NCBI RefSeq assembly: GCF_036173105.1
Contig: NZ_CP108053.1
Coordinates: 7,936,001 to 8,000,000 of the forward strand
Length of the DNA stretch: 64,000 nucleotides
Source: Streptomyces sp. NBC_00287
GTDB lineage: Bacteria > Actinomycetota > Actinomycetes > Streptomycetales > Streptomycetaceae
Direction of reading: 5' to 3'
The position numbers were made by a program, and so were the translations under genes. The notes beneath the pieces were generated by a model, which worked only from the letters and a program-made list of their open reading frames with translations, was not told the DNA's origin and did not search any database. Shown here piece after piece: positions 34,864-42,698 of this stretch (position 1 is its first letter; every line of letters starts with the position of its first letter).

Positions 34864-35868
34864 ATGACCGCGCCGCGCCCCACGCTGGAGGCCGTGGCCG
34901 CACGGGCCGGTGTCTCCCGGGCCACCGTGTCCCGGGTGGTCAACGGCGGGGACGGGGTCCGGGAACCCCTCGTCGAGCGGGTGCGGCGGGCGGTGGAGGA
35001 ACTCGGGTACGTGCCCAATCAGGCGGCCCGCAGTCTGGTGACCCGGCGGCATGACGCGGTGGCCGTCGTCGTGGCCGAGCCGGAGAGCCGGGTCTTCGCC
35101 GACCCGTTCTTCGCGCTGCAACTGAGGGGCATCAGCAAGGAGTTGACCGCCCACGACAACCAGCTCGTCCTGCTGCTCACCGAGGGCCGCGACGATCATG
35201 CCCGGGTCGCCCGCTACCTCGCCGGCGGACATGTAGACGGCGCCCTGGTCTTCTCCCTGCACCTCGACGACCCGCTGCCCGGGCTGATCCAACAGGCCCG
35301 GATCCCGACGGTGTTCGGGGGGCGGCCCGGGTGGAACGGTGACCGCAGCGATGTGGTCTACGTCGACAGCGACAACCGGGGTGGGGCGCGGGAGGCCGTA
35401 CGCCATGTCGTGGGGCTCGGCCGGAGTCGGGTCGCGCACATCACCGGTGCGCTTGATCAGACTTCGGCGGTGGACCGGCTGGACGGGTACCGGGATGTCA
35501 TGGGGGACGCCGATCCGCGGTGGATCGCCGAGGGGGACTTCACGCCGGGTGGGGGCGAGCGGGCGATGCGCGAACTCCTCGACCGGTGCCCGGACTTGGA
35601 TGCCGTGTTCGCCGCGAACGACCTGACTGCGTCCGGGGCCCTGCGGGTGTTGCGGGAGCGTGGGCGGCGGGTGCCGGAGGACGTTGCCGTGATCGGGTTC
35701 GACGACATGTTGCCGGTGGCGGAGCAGACGGATCCGCCGTTGACGACGGTGCGTCAGGACATCGAGGAGATGGGGCGGTTGATGGCTCGGTTGCTGTTGC
35801 GGGGGCTGGAGGGGGAGCCGTCGAGTGTGGTGTTGCCGACCACGCTGGTGCGGCGGGGCTCGGCCTAG
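34864..35868 (+). CDS. LacI-family transcriptional regulator
   Basis: A 334-residue regulator. The N-terminal HTH (PTLEAVAARAGVSRATVSRVVNGGDGVREPLVERVRRAVEELGYVPNQAAR) includes the hinge helix. The periplasmic-binding-like domain follows with DGALVFSLH, VDSDNRGGAREAVRHVVGLG and VAVIGFDDM. The effector is probably a sugar. The palindrome just upstream supports autoregulation. Targets are unknown, but the neighbouring exported sugar enzymes are candidates. It overlaps the convergent helical-repeat gene by four bases. Confidence 0.9.
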   Translation: MTAPRPTLEAVAARAGVSRATVSRVVNGGDGVREPLVERVRRAVEELGYVPNQAARSLVTRRHDAVAVVVAEPESRVFADPFFALQLRGISKELTAHDNQLVLLLTEGRDDHARVARYLAGGHVDGALVFSLHLDDPLPGLIQQARIPTVFGGRPGWNGDRSDVVYVDSDNRGGAREAVRHVVGLGRSRVAHITGALDQTSAVDRLDGYRDVMGDADPRWIAEGDFTPGGGERAMRELLDRCPDLDAVFAANDLTASGALRVLRERGRRVPEDVAVIGFDDMLPVAEQTDPPLTTVRQDIEEMGRLMARLLLRGLEGEPSSVVLPTTLVRRGSA

Positions 35869-37328
35869 GCGGGGGTGCGGAGCGTCTCCAGGGCCTTCTC
35901 CAGCAGCTCTGCGCGGTCCTCGGGGTCCGGGTAGAGGTCGTCGTCGCAGGGCAGCTCGGGCCACTCGTTCCGGCCGAGGCGCTCCAGGAGTCGCGTCAGT
36001 TCCGCGCGGATCTCATCGGTGGCGCCGCTGTTTTGGAGGCCGCAGATGAAGTGGGCGACTTCGACGAACGCGGGCTCCACATCGGGCCGTTCGAGCTCCG
36101 CGGTCAGACGCGCGAAGCCTCCGGCCTCGTTCCGGAAGAGCGCCCCTTCAACGCTCGACGCACGCACGCGTGCGTCCACCGCGTCGGCCTTGAGGGCCAG
36201 TGCTGCCGACGCCGCAAGGGTGTTGGCCTCCTCGGAGCACACGATCAGCGCGAGGGAGTTCGCGGCGGAGCGCACGACGGCGATGTCAGGATCGTGGTCC
36301 ATGGTGTCGATCAGCGCGGCCACGGCCCGCGCCTCCTGAGGCAGTCCGCCGCTCGCGTCAAGGCCGAAAGCGGCGGCGGCCCGCACACGGCCGTCCGGAT
36401 GGCTCAGAGACGTAAGGAAGAGGTCGACCGGGGGGTCGGCAATCGCCCGTTCGTTCTGCAGCTGGGAATAGCAGCGCAGCACCCTGGCGAGAGCGTGGGG
36501 CGGCTGGTCCTGTGCGCAGAGCCGGTCGAGGGTCTCCCGGACTGCGGCGCGCTTCAGGGTGTCCTCGTAGACGAGCAGGTACTCCAGCGCCTCGAGCCCC
36601 AGGGCAGCCCGGTTCGGTTCGGCGCTCCGGCACAGGGCGAGGACCTCCTCGATGCGCAGCGTGGCCAGGGAACGGTCCGTCCATGATTCGGGGTCGGGGC
36701 GTTCGCAGAGGTCGAGCAGGATGTCGCCGCGCTCGTCGCTGTCCGCCGGGTGGGGGAGGGCCCGCTCGAGGGCGTCCCGGGCCTGCGCTCGGGCGCGCTC
36801 GGCCTCCTCGGCGGACAGGGGAGCCGTGCGGCGGATCGCGTCGTGCAGCACCTCGACAGCCGTGCCGAAGGCGACCATGTACTCGAAGGCGTCCGGCCGC
36901 ATCCGCGCCAGCTCATGGGGGCGCCAGCCCTGCTCCCGCAGCCGTTCGAGCCTCCCGCGCACCTCGTCGGCGAGATCGTCGTCGACCGACTCCATGGCCG
37001 CACCGACTCCGTACTCCGCCAGGAACGCGGTCCAGTCCCGCACCAGGCCGACGGGGTCGTCGACACGCGACGCGAACATGTGCTCGACACGCCGCCGCGT
37101 GTCCCGGTCCCGGTACAGGACGTCACCGAACGGCCCCGCGATGGCGTCGAAGGTCTCCGGCGTCGGCTCCCGGTCGAGCGCCAGCGCCAGCTCCCGCACC
37201 GCCCACTCCCAGTCGCGCTCCTCGGCGATCTCCTGGGCCGCGGCCGCCCGGACCTCCTCCTCGGGTGAACCCAGCCGTTCGGACAGGCCCTGCTGCCGCT
37301 CCCGCGCCCCGCGCCCCCTGAAGAACAT
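35865..37328 (-). CDS. Helical-repeat (HEAT-like) protein of unknown function
   Basis: A 487-residue, highly charged protein starting MFFRGRGARERQQGLSERLG. Most of the chain is amphipathic helices with repeat-like pieces (LFLTSLSHPDGRVRAAAAFGLDA, VAALIDTMDHDPDIAVVRSAANSLALI, LRADAV-type segments). This suggests an alpha-solenoid related in style to the protein encoded at 26829-28910. Its C-terminus is acidic (CDDDLYPDPEDRAELLEKALETL). No catalytic motif or signal peptide is seen. The last codons overlap the end of the LacI gene. Function unknown. Confidence 0.75.
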   Translation of the reverse strand: MFFRGRGARERQQGLSERLGSPEEEVRAAAAQEIAEERDWEWAVRELALALDREPTPETFDAIAGPFGDVLYRDRDTRRRVEHMFASRVDDPVGLVRDWTAFLAEYGVGAAMESVDDDLADEVRGRLERLREQGWRPHELARMRPDAFEYMVAFGTAVEVLHDAIRRTAPLSAEEAERARAQARDALERALPHPADSDERGDILLDLCERPDPESWTDRSLATLRIEEVLALCRSAEPNRAALGLEALEYLLVYEDTLKRAAVRETLDRLCAQDQPPHALARVLRCYSQLQNERAIADPPVDLFLTSLSHPDGRVRAAAAFGLDASGGLPQEARAVAALIDTMDHDPDIAVVRSAANSLALIVCSEEANTLAASAALALKADAVDARVRASSVEGALFRNEAGGFARLTAELERPDVEPAFVEVAHFICGLQNSGATDEIRAELTRLLERLGRNEWPELPCDDDLYPDPEDRAELLEKALETLRTPA

Positions 37329-37359
37329 CCGGACAGCCTAGGACGCGCTCCGACGGCGA

Positions 37360-37369
37360 TTGTCAGTGG
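37360..37369 (+). promoter_or_regulatory. TTGTCAGTGG promoter-like element upstream of the VOC gene
   Basis: CGATTGTCAGTGG covers 37357-37369 in the direction of the VOC gene, about 50 bp before its ribosome site. It is the same 13-mer found in front of the HEAT gene at 28970-28982. Confidence 0.5.
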
Positions 37370-37421
37370 GCGGTGGAAGACTCGGCAGAGCAGGCAACGG
37401 GATCCCTCAGAGGAGGGCATC

Positions 37422-38216
37422 ATGCTCACCACCCGTTTTGTTCAGGGCGCTCCCAACTGGGTCGATGTCGGCACCACCGACATCGAGGGCGCCGCCTCCT
37501 TCTACCGCGCCCTGTTCGGCTGGGAGTTCCGGTCGGCGGGGCCCGAGGCCGGTGGCTACGGCTTCTTCCAGCTCGACGGGAAGACCGCCGCCGCCGGCAT
37601 GCAGACCACGCCCGAGCAGGGCCCGCCCGCGTGGAACGTGTACTTCCAGAGCCGGGACGCGGACGCCACCGCGAAGGCGGTCGAGCAGGCCGGAGGCCGG
37701 GTGCTCGTGCCGCCCGACGACGTGATGGGCCAGGGCCGGCTGGCCATCTTCGCCGACCACGCGGGCGTGTCCTTCGGCGTCTGGCAGCCCGCCGCCCTCA
37801 AGGGCCTCGAGATCGTGGGCGACCCCGGCTCGCTGTGCTGGCTGGAGCTGTACACGCAGGACATGGCCCGGGAGGCCGCCTTCTTCGACGCCGTGTTCGG
37901 CTGGGAGACCTCGGCGATGCCCTTCCCCGGCGGTGTGTACACCTGCATCAACCCTGCCGGCGAGGGCGAGGACGCCATGTTCGGCGGCCTGGTCGCCCTG
38001 GCCGACGTCCCCCCGGGGACCGAGACCGAGCCGTACTGGCTGCCCTACTTCGAGGTCGGGGACACCGATGCCGCCGTCAGCAAGGCGCAGGAGCTGGGCG
38101 GCAAGGTCCGGATGGCCGCCACCGACGTGGAGAGCGTCGGCCGGATGGCCAAGCTGGAGGACCCGTATGGCGCACGCTTCGCGGTGATCAAGAGCGCCGC
38201 CCCGCAGGAGGGCTGA
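37422..38216 (+). CDS. VOC-family protein with two glyoxalase-like domains
   Basis: A 264-residue protein made of two tandem vicinal-oxygen-chelate modules, each with the WVDVGTTDIEGAASFYRALFGWEF / WLELYTQDMAREAAFFDAVFGWET signature. Each ends in FADHAGVSFGVWQP or EDPYGARFAVIK. AGGAGGGC precedes the ATG. Family members include glyoxalases, dioxygenases and drug-binding proteins; the metal-ligand pattern is incomplete, so substrate and activity cannot be assigned. Confidence 0.88.
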   Translation: MLTTRFVQGAPNWVDVGTTDIEGAASFYRALFGWEFRSAGPEAGGYGFFQLDGKTAAAGMQTTPEQGPPAWNVYFQSRDADATAKAVEQAGGRVLVPPDDVMGQGRLAIFADHAGVSFGVWQPAALKGLEIVGDPGSLCWLELYTQDMAREAAFFDAVFGWETSAMPFPGGVYTCINPAGEGEDAMFGGLVALADVPPGTETEPYWLPYFEVGDTDAAVSKAQELGGKVRMAATDVESVGRMAKLEDPYGARFAVIKSAAPQEG

Positions 38217-38367
38217 GACCGCCGAGAAACCCGTCGGCCGTACCGCGCGCCGCCGTGCGTCCGCGCGACCGGCGGGGCCATCATCGTGCGGTCACTCCAG
38301 GGGGCTTCCGCGCCGCGTTGATCCGGCGTTGATCGAACGTTTTTCGCCGCCGGGCACGCTTCGGGCC

Positions 38368-38613
38368 ATGTTCATCGACACAGTCACCATGCCCGACCTC
38401 GCCTGGCAGCAGGAGGCGTTGTGCGCGCAGACCGGGGCGGACTTCTTCTTCCCCGAGCCGGGCAGCTCCGTACGGGAGGCGAAGCGGATCTGCGGCCTGT
38501 GCCCGATCCGCTCCGCCTGCCTGGAGTACGCCCTGGACAACGACGAGCGTTTCGGCGTCTGGGGCGGGCTGTCGGAGAAGGAACGCCTGGCCCTCAGGCG
38601 TACGTCAGACTGA
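38368..38613 (+). CDS. WhiB-family iron-sulphur regulator
   Basis: An 81-residue Wbl protein with four Cys: one in QQEALCAQTG, then CGLCPIRSAC (Cys-x2-Cys-x5-Cys). These bind a redox-sensitive 4Fe-4S cluster. The GVWGGLSEKER turn and Arg-rich C-terminus (RLALRRTSD) are also standard and serve partner and DNA contact. The start MFIDTVTMPDLAWQQ is chosen over an upstream ATG at 38329 by usual family length. Its last 20 bases overlap the 3' end of the convergent glycosidase-like gene. Confidence 0.9.
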   Translation: MFIDTVTMPDLAWQQEALCAQTGADFFFPEPGSSVREAKRICGLCPIRSACLEYALDNDERFGVWGGLSEKERLALRRTSD

Positions 38614-41065
38614 ATCGCCGCGTCCCGGCCGGCACCCGCACGTCCCGGCCCGTGACCGGCAGCTCCCGCCCGTCCGCGTGCACGGACCGCACCTCACCGA
38701 ACGCGCACGGATAGACGAACCGCACCCCCTCCGGCGCCTCGGTGATCTCCACCGTCACCGTCCGCTCCGCCGGGTCGTGCCCGAGCCGGTACCCGAAGGG
38801 CGACCCGAAGAGGGTGGGCGCCGCGTCCACACCGACCCGTTCGCCGCCGGGCACCCAGTGCGGCCGTACCCCTGGCGCGATGTACAGATGCCGGTCGCGG
38901 TCCTCGTCGGCCTCGAAGAAGAGGATGTCGCGGATCAGCAGCAGATACTCGGCCGCCGCCCAGCCGTGCGGGATGTCTCCCATGTACCAGCGCGAGTACG
39001 GCACTTCGGCGAAGTCGGACGCCACCGGGTACGCATGCTGCTCGTTCCAGGCGCCCAGCGCCGCCGAACGACCGGCCACTTCCGGGAAGCCGGCGCCGAC
39101 CGTCCAGCCGAGCAGCGCGTCCATCCGCTCCGGATTCCCGGCGAGCAGGTAGGCGTGCGCCAACTGCATGGTCAGATACGGCCCGTAGGCGTACCAGGCC
39201 GCGTCGTGCCGGAAGCCGCCGGTGACGAAGTGCGCGTACATCGTGTCCAGCGTGAAGCGGGCCGCGAGGTCGATGTCGTCGCCCAGCTTGCTGCCCATGT
39301 GCAGGCGCAGCGGATGGAAGTAGGCGGCCGCACCGATCATCGTCGAGTCCAGCCGTCCCACATCCGCGGGCCCGGTCGGGATGTACGTCTCCCAGGCGCC
39401 GCGCCTGCGCTGCTCGCCCAGCACCCAGCGGACCGAGTCACCGGTGGCCCGCTTGACGTCGTCGAATGCGCCCCAGAGTTCGGGGACTTCGGGCGCCCCG
39501 ATCCGCTCGGCAAGGCGCGCCGCCTCGTACAGTCCGGCCAGCGCCCACAGGTCGTCCCAGTAGTGCGGCTTGTCGCGCTCGCCGAGGTGCTCGGCGCTCC
39601 AGCCGCTGTGCAGCAGGCCGTACGGGTCGCGGTTGTCGCGGATCCAGCGGGCGGCGTCGAGGACGTAGGGGACGTACAGCTTGGCGCCGAAGGCCGTGCG
39701 CGGGCCGCTGGTGCGGTCGTAGCGGCCGATCGCCCACAGGGCCTGGCCGTTGCTGTCCCACTCGCGGTCGTCCTTCTCGTGCGGACCGCCGTAGAAGCCG
39801 TATTCGGCGCACGGCCCGATGCGTCCCGTGCCGCGGTTGAACCTGAGCGGGTAGTGAGTGCCCAACTGCCGTTCGGCCAGGGCCGCGTCGCCGACGAGTG
39901 AGCATGCCGTCGCCTCGACGGAGGAGTCGCGGATCCAGAAGGAGTCGTAGACGGTGGGGCCGGGGTGGATCTCGCCGTGGTCGGAGAGGATCAGCAGCTG
40001 CGAGCGCGCCTGCCGGAACAGGTCCGTCAGATGCGCGACCGGGCGCGGCAACTCCGGTTGCAGCCCCTGTTCGAGGAGCTTCGCCGACCAGAACTCCCCG
40101 TTCGTGGCCTCCAGTTCGGCCGTCGGTGTCCCCCGCAGCTCGGCCAGGTCGCCCGGGCCGTCGAACCCGTCCACCGGGATCCGTACGGCGATCTCGAAGA
40201 CCTCGTCCTCCGCCACCCGGAACGGCCAGGCGAACACCGCGCTGCACAGGCCCGCCACCTGGTCCTGCGCCTCCAGCGCACCGTTCAGCTTGCCGCCCAC
40301 TACCAGGTCGTGGAACGGGCTGCGGGTCAGATACGCGTCCGGGTCCAAGGTGAAGTCCGGGTTGCCGTACACCCCGAACTGCTCGGGAGCGGTGTCGAAG
40401 ACCGGGCCCCAGCCCGTGTTGGTCTCCACCCGCTGCTCGTTCGGCAGATGGCGCAGGAAGGTCAGCCGCCGGTCGGTGATGTGACGGCCGTTGCGGTCGT
40501 GCCGCTGGAAGCCGCTCGGCCCGGCCGGCAGCACCGCCGCGCACAACAGCCCTTCGCGGAGCTGCCCCGTGGGACTGCCCACGGTCACCCGGGTGACGAC
40601 CAGGTCCCGTTGCCGGGGCCCGACCGGGACGGCGAAGGTGCGCTGCACGAACTCGACGTCCTCCGGAGTGCGGAACGTCGTCAGCGCGACCGGCAGATGC
40701 GGCGCCTCCATGCGCTGCTCCACCCGCCCGCCCTCCGGGAGCTGGGGCAGGCGCAAGGTGCCGGTCGCCGGGTCGTGCAGGAAGAACGACAGACAGTACT
40801 TGTCGTAGACCGGCTCGATCTCGCCGGCCTGTCCGATCAGGGATTCCTGACGGTGGTCCTTCACCCCGACCATGTGCCAGTAGCGGTACAGGGCGTTGGA
40901 GGCGAGGGCCGCCTCCTTGGATTCGTAGGTGCCGGAGTCGAAGTCGTCGCTCCAGCGGCGGAAGGCCTGCTGCGCCCACCAGGGCACGGGATACGGGACC
41001 CGGTCCCGCCCTGTCCAGCCGCGCCACATGACCTCGTAGAACATCCACTCATGGGTCTGGGCCAT
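38594..41065 (-). CDS. Large six-hairpin glycosidase-like protein
   Basis: An 823-residue soluble protein starting MAQTHEWMFYEVMWRGWTGRDRV. The N-terminal half is beta-rich; the C-terminal half has (alpha/alpha)6 glycoside-hydrolase features: VYDSFWIRDSSVEATACSLVGD, EYGFYGGPHEKDDREWDSNGQALWAIGRY, HYWDDLWALAGLYEAA and a closing beta domain. Several Asp/Glu in these motifs could be catalytic, as in GH15/GH65-like enzymes, but the family could not be fixed. No signal peptide is seen, so it probably acts on cytoplasmic glycans. GGGGGTG upstream favours the ATG at 41065 over a GTG at 41074. It diverges from the tRNA-like cluster. Confidence 0.8.
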   Translation of the reverse strand: MAQTHEWMFYEVMWRGWTGRDRVPYPVPWWAQQAFRRWSDDFDSGTYESKEAALASNALYRYWHMVGVKDHRQESLIGQAGEIEPVYDKYCLSFFLHDPATGTLRLPQLPEGGRVEQRMEAPHLPVALTTFRTPEDVEFVQRTFAVPVGPRQRDLVVTRVTVGSPTGQLREGLLCAAVLPAGPSGFQRHDRNGRHITDRRLTFLRHLPNEQRVETNTGWGPVFDTAPEQFGVYGNPDFTLDPDAYLTRSPFHDLVVGGKLNGALEAQDQVAGLCSAVFAWPFRVAEDEVFEIAVRIPVDGFDGPGDLAELRGTPTAELEATNGEFWSAKLLEQGLQPELPRPVAHLTDLFRQARSQLLILSDHGEIHPGPTVYDSFWIRDSSVEATACSLVGDAALAERQLGTHYPLRFNRGTGRIGPCAEYGFYGGPHEKDDREWDSNGQALWAIGRYDRTSGPRTAFGAKLYVPYVLDAARWIRDNRDPYGLLHSGWSAEHLGERDKPHYWDDLWALAGLYEAARLAERIGAPEVPELWGAFDDVKRATGDSVRWVLGEQRRRGAWETYIPTGPADVGRLDSTMIGAAAYFHPLRLHMGSKLGDDIDLAARFTLDTMYAHFVTGGFRHDAAWYAYGPYLTMQLAHAYLLAGNPERMDALLGWTVGAGFPEVAGRSAALGAWNEQHAYPVASDFAEVPYSRWYMGDIPHGWAAAEYLLLIRDILFFEADEDRDRHLYIAPGVRPHWVPGGERVGVDAAPTLFGSPFGYRLGHDPAERTVTVEITEAPEGVRFVYPCAFGEVRSVHADGRELPVTGRDVRVPAGTRRFSLTYA

Positions 41066-41159
41066 GGTGTTCACCCCCTGCGGGCACCGTTGCACCGCGG
41101 GGGCCGCCCGTAAATCGGTGCTACCGGCCGTTCGCGGTGCGGTTAGGATCCGGGGGCGC
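41066..41159. other. Divergent promoter gap before the tRNA-like cluster
   Basis: Ninety-four bases separate the glycosidase-like gene (leftward) from tRNA-like RNA 1 (rightward). The TAGGAT box is the only recognisable element. Confidence 0.4.
41144..41149 (+). promoter_or_regulatory. Candidate -10 box before the tRNA-like cluster
   Basis: TAGGAT, a good Streptomyces housekeeping -10, ends ten bases before the predicted 5' end of the first tRNA-like RNA (41160). A convincing -35 was not found. Confidence 0.45.
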
Positions 41160-41231
41160 CCGGACGTGGAGCAGAGGCAGACTCGCCGCCCTCTCAAGGC
41201 GGATACGCCGGTTCGAATCCGGTCGTCCGGG
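41160..41231 (+). tRNA. tRNA-like RNA 1, anticodon CTC (Glu-like)
   Basis: A cloverleaf can be drawn: acceptor CCGGACG/CGTCCGG (7 of 7 pairs), U8, D-stem GAG/CTC, D-loop core GCAGAGGCAG. The anticodon stem CCGCC/GGCGG has loop CTCTCAA, giving anticodon CTC. The T-arm is GCCGG-TTCGAAT-CCGGT. The anticodon arm is very like that of an ordinary tRNA-Glu(CTC), but the rest of the molecule is not. No CCA is encoded. The T-arm and D-loop core are identical to the other two tRNA-like genes in this region. It is followed eight bases later by the second copy. Whether it is charged with amino acid is unknown. Confidence 0.65.
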
Positions 41232-41239
41232 ACGCGCGG

Positions 41240-41311
41240 GGGTCGGTAGCGCAGAGGCAGGCGCACCTCTATGGCATGGAGGAAACGCCGGTTCGAATCC
41301 GGCCCGGCCCA
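41240..41311 (+). tRNA. tRNA-like RNA 2, anticodon GGC (Ala-like)
   Basis: Acceptor GGGTCGG/CCGGCCC (one G-U), U8-A9, D-stem GCGC/GCGC with loop AGAGGCAG, anticodon stem CCTCT/GGAGG with loop ATGGCAT (anticodon GGC), variable AAAC, T-arm GCCGG-TTCGAAT-CCGGC, discriminator A and no encoded CCA. The D-loop lacks the usual T-rich form and ends in G rather than A. It lies 27 bases before the ATG of the zinc-ribbon SDR gene and just after tRNA-like 1, so all three are probably one transcript. Confidence 0.65.
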
Positions 41312-41338
41312 CGGCACAGTACGAACAGGCGGGGACGG

Positions 41339-42667
41339 ATGGGCGACGGCATCGACGAGGAGGAGCTGGCTGCCTTCCACCGTACGGTCGGCAAGCTGCG
41401 GGCCCTGCCCGTCGACGACCCGGTACGGCTGCGGGCCGAGCAGGTGGCGGCCTCCTTCGCCCGGGACGGGCGGCTGCGGCGCCGTAAGACCCGCGGCGCG
41501 GAGGCATCCGCGGCCGACGCGGCGGCGATGGCGGCGACGGCGACCGGGGCCGTGGACCGGCGCGAGGACGCGCCGCTGGCCGATCCGGGCGTCTCGGGGG
41601 CCTTCCGTAAACCGCGCAGTTGCTATGTCTGCAAGTCCCCCTATCGACAGGTCGATGCCTTCTACCACCGGCTCTGTCCCGACTGCGCCGCCGACAACCG
41701 CTCCCGCCGCGCCCTGAGCACCGACCTCAGCGGGCGCCGGGCGCTGCTCACCGGTGGTCGGGTGAAGATCGGTTTCCAGCTCGCGCTGATGATGCTGCGG
41801 GACGGCGCCGAACTCCTGGTGACCAGCCGCTTCCCGCACGACACCGTGCGCCGCTTCCGGGCCGAGCCGGGCAGCGAGAAGTGGCTCGACCGGCTGACCG
41901 TCCTCGCCGTCGATCTGCGCGACCCGCGCCAGGTGCTGGGCCTGTGCGAGGAACTGCGGGCCGAGGGCGAGCCGCTGGACATCCTCGTCAACAACGCCGC
42001 GCAGACGGTACGGCGGCCCCCGGAGTCGTACGCGCTGCTGGCCGCCGGGGAGTACGACGCGCTGCCCGAGGGGGCCCGGCAGGCGCCCGGCTTCACGCCG
42101 ATGCGGATGCTGTCGAGCGGCGCCGCCGCGCTGCCCGCCGCACTGCGCGAGGCCGACGAGGCGGGGCTGCTGCCCGACCCCTCCCCGGAGAACTCCTGGT
42201 CGGCACAGCTCGGCGCCCTCGACCCGGCGGAGGTTCTGGAGACTCAGCTCGTCAACGCCCTCGCCCCGGCCCTGCTCTGCGACCGGCTGCTGCCCCTGCT
42301 GCTCGCCTCCCCGCACGCGCGCCGGTATGTCGTCAACGTGACCGCGGTCGAGGGCCGGTTCGCCGTCCGCAACAAGATGGCAGGCCACCCGCACACCAAC
42401 ATGGCCAAGGCCGCCCTCAACATGCTCACCCGCACCAGCGCCGCCGAACTCGCCGCCCAGGGCGTCCACATGTGCGCCGTCGACACCGGCTGGATCACCG
42501 ACGAGAACCCGGCACCCAAGAAGGCCCGCATGGCCGGGGCGGGCTTCCGGACACCGCTGGACATCGTGGACGGGGCGGCCCGCGTGTACGACCCGATCGT
42601 GCGGGGCGAGGCGGGGGATCCGGTGTCCGGGGTGTTCCTGAAGGACTACCGGGAGGCGGAGTGGTGA
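41339..42667 (+). CDS. Zinc-ribbon/SDR fusion with altered catalytic residues
   Basis: A 442-residue protein. Residues 1-90 are helical and Ala/Arg-rich. Residues 95-116 form a zinc ribbon (C95-x2-C98, C113-x2-C116 in CYVCKSPYRQVDAFYHRLCPDC). From about 130 a Rossmann short-chain dehydrogenase domain follows (RALLTGGRVKIGFQLALMML, LDILVNNAAQTVRRP). The usual YxxxK catalytic pair is TNMAK here and the active-site Ser segment reads VNVTAVEG, so normal oxidoreductase chemistry is doubtful. GGGGA precedes the ATG. The gene follows two tRNA-like genes in the same direction and meets the MoxR gene tail to tail. Nucleotide or RNA binding is a possible role. Confidence 0.82.
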   Translation: MGDGIDEEELAAFHRTVGKLRALPVDDPVRLRAEQVAASFARDGRLRRRKTRGAEASAADAAAMAATATGAVDRREDAPLADPGVSGAFRKPRSCYVCKSPYRQVDAFYHRLCPDCAADNRSRRALSTDLSGRRALLTGGRVKIGFQLALMMLRDGAELLVTSRFPHDTVRRFRAEPGSEKWLDRLTVLAVDLRDPRQVLGLCEELRAEGEPLDILVNNAAQTVRRPPESYALLAAGEYDALPEGARQAPGFTPMRMLSSGAAALPAALREADEAGLLPDPSPENSWSAQLGALDPAEVLETQLVNALAPALLCDRLLPLLLASPHARRYVVNVTAVEGRFAVRNKMAGHPHTNMAKAALNMLTRTSAAELAAQGVHMCAVDTGWITDENPAPKKARMAGAGFRTPLDIVDGAARVYDPIVRGEAGDPVSGVFLKDYREAEW

Positions 42668-42698
42668 GCGACGAGGGCTCGCCGGAGGGCGGCTGACC

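Noticed and set aside
41160..41311. tRNA-like genes as an integration site of a mobile element
   Set aside because: No integrase, excisionase or direct att repeat was seen, and neighbouring genes have ordinary host composition.
41066..42469. Upstream extension of the glycosidase-like frame to 1291 codons
   Set aside because: The extra part crosses the tRNA-like genes and lies antisense to the SDR. GGGGGTG and MAQTHEW define the start at 41065.
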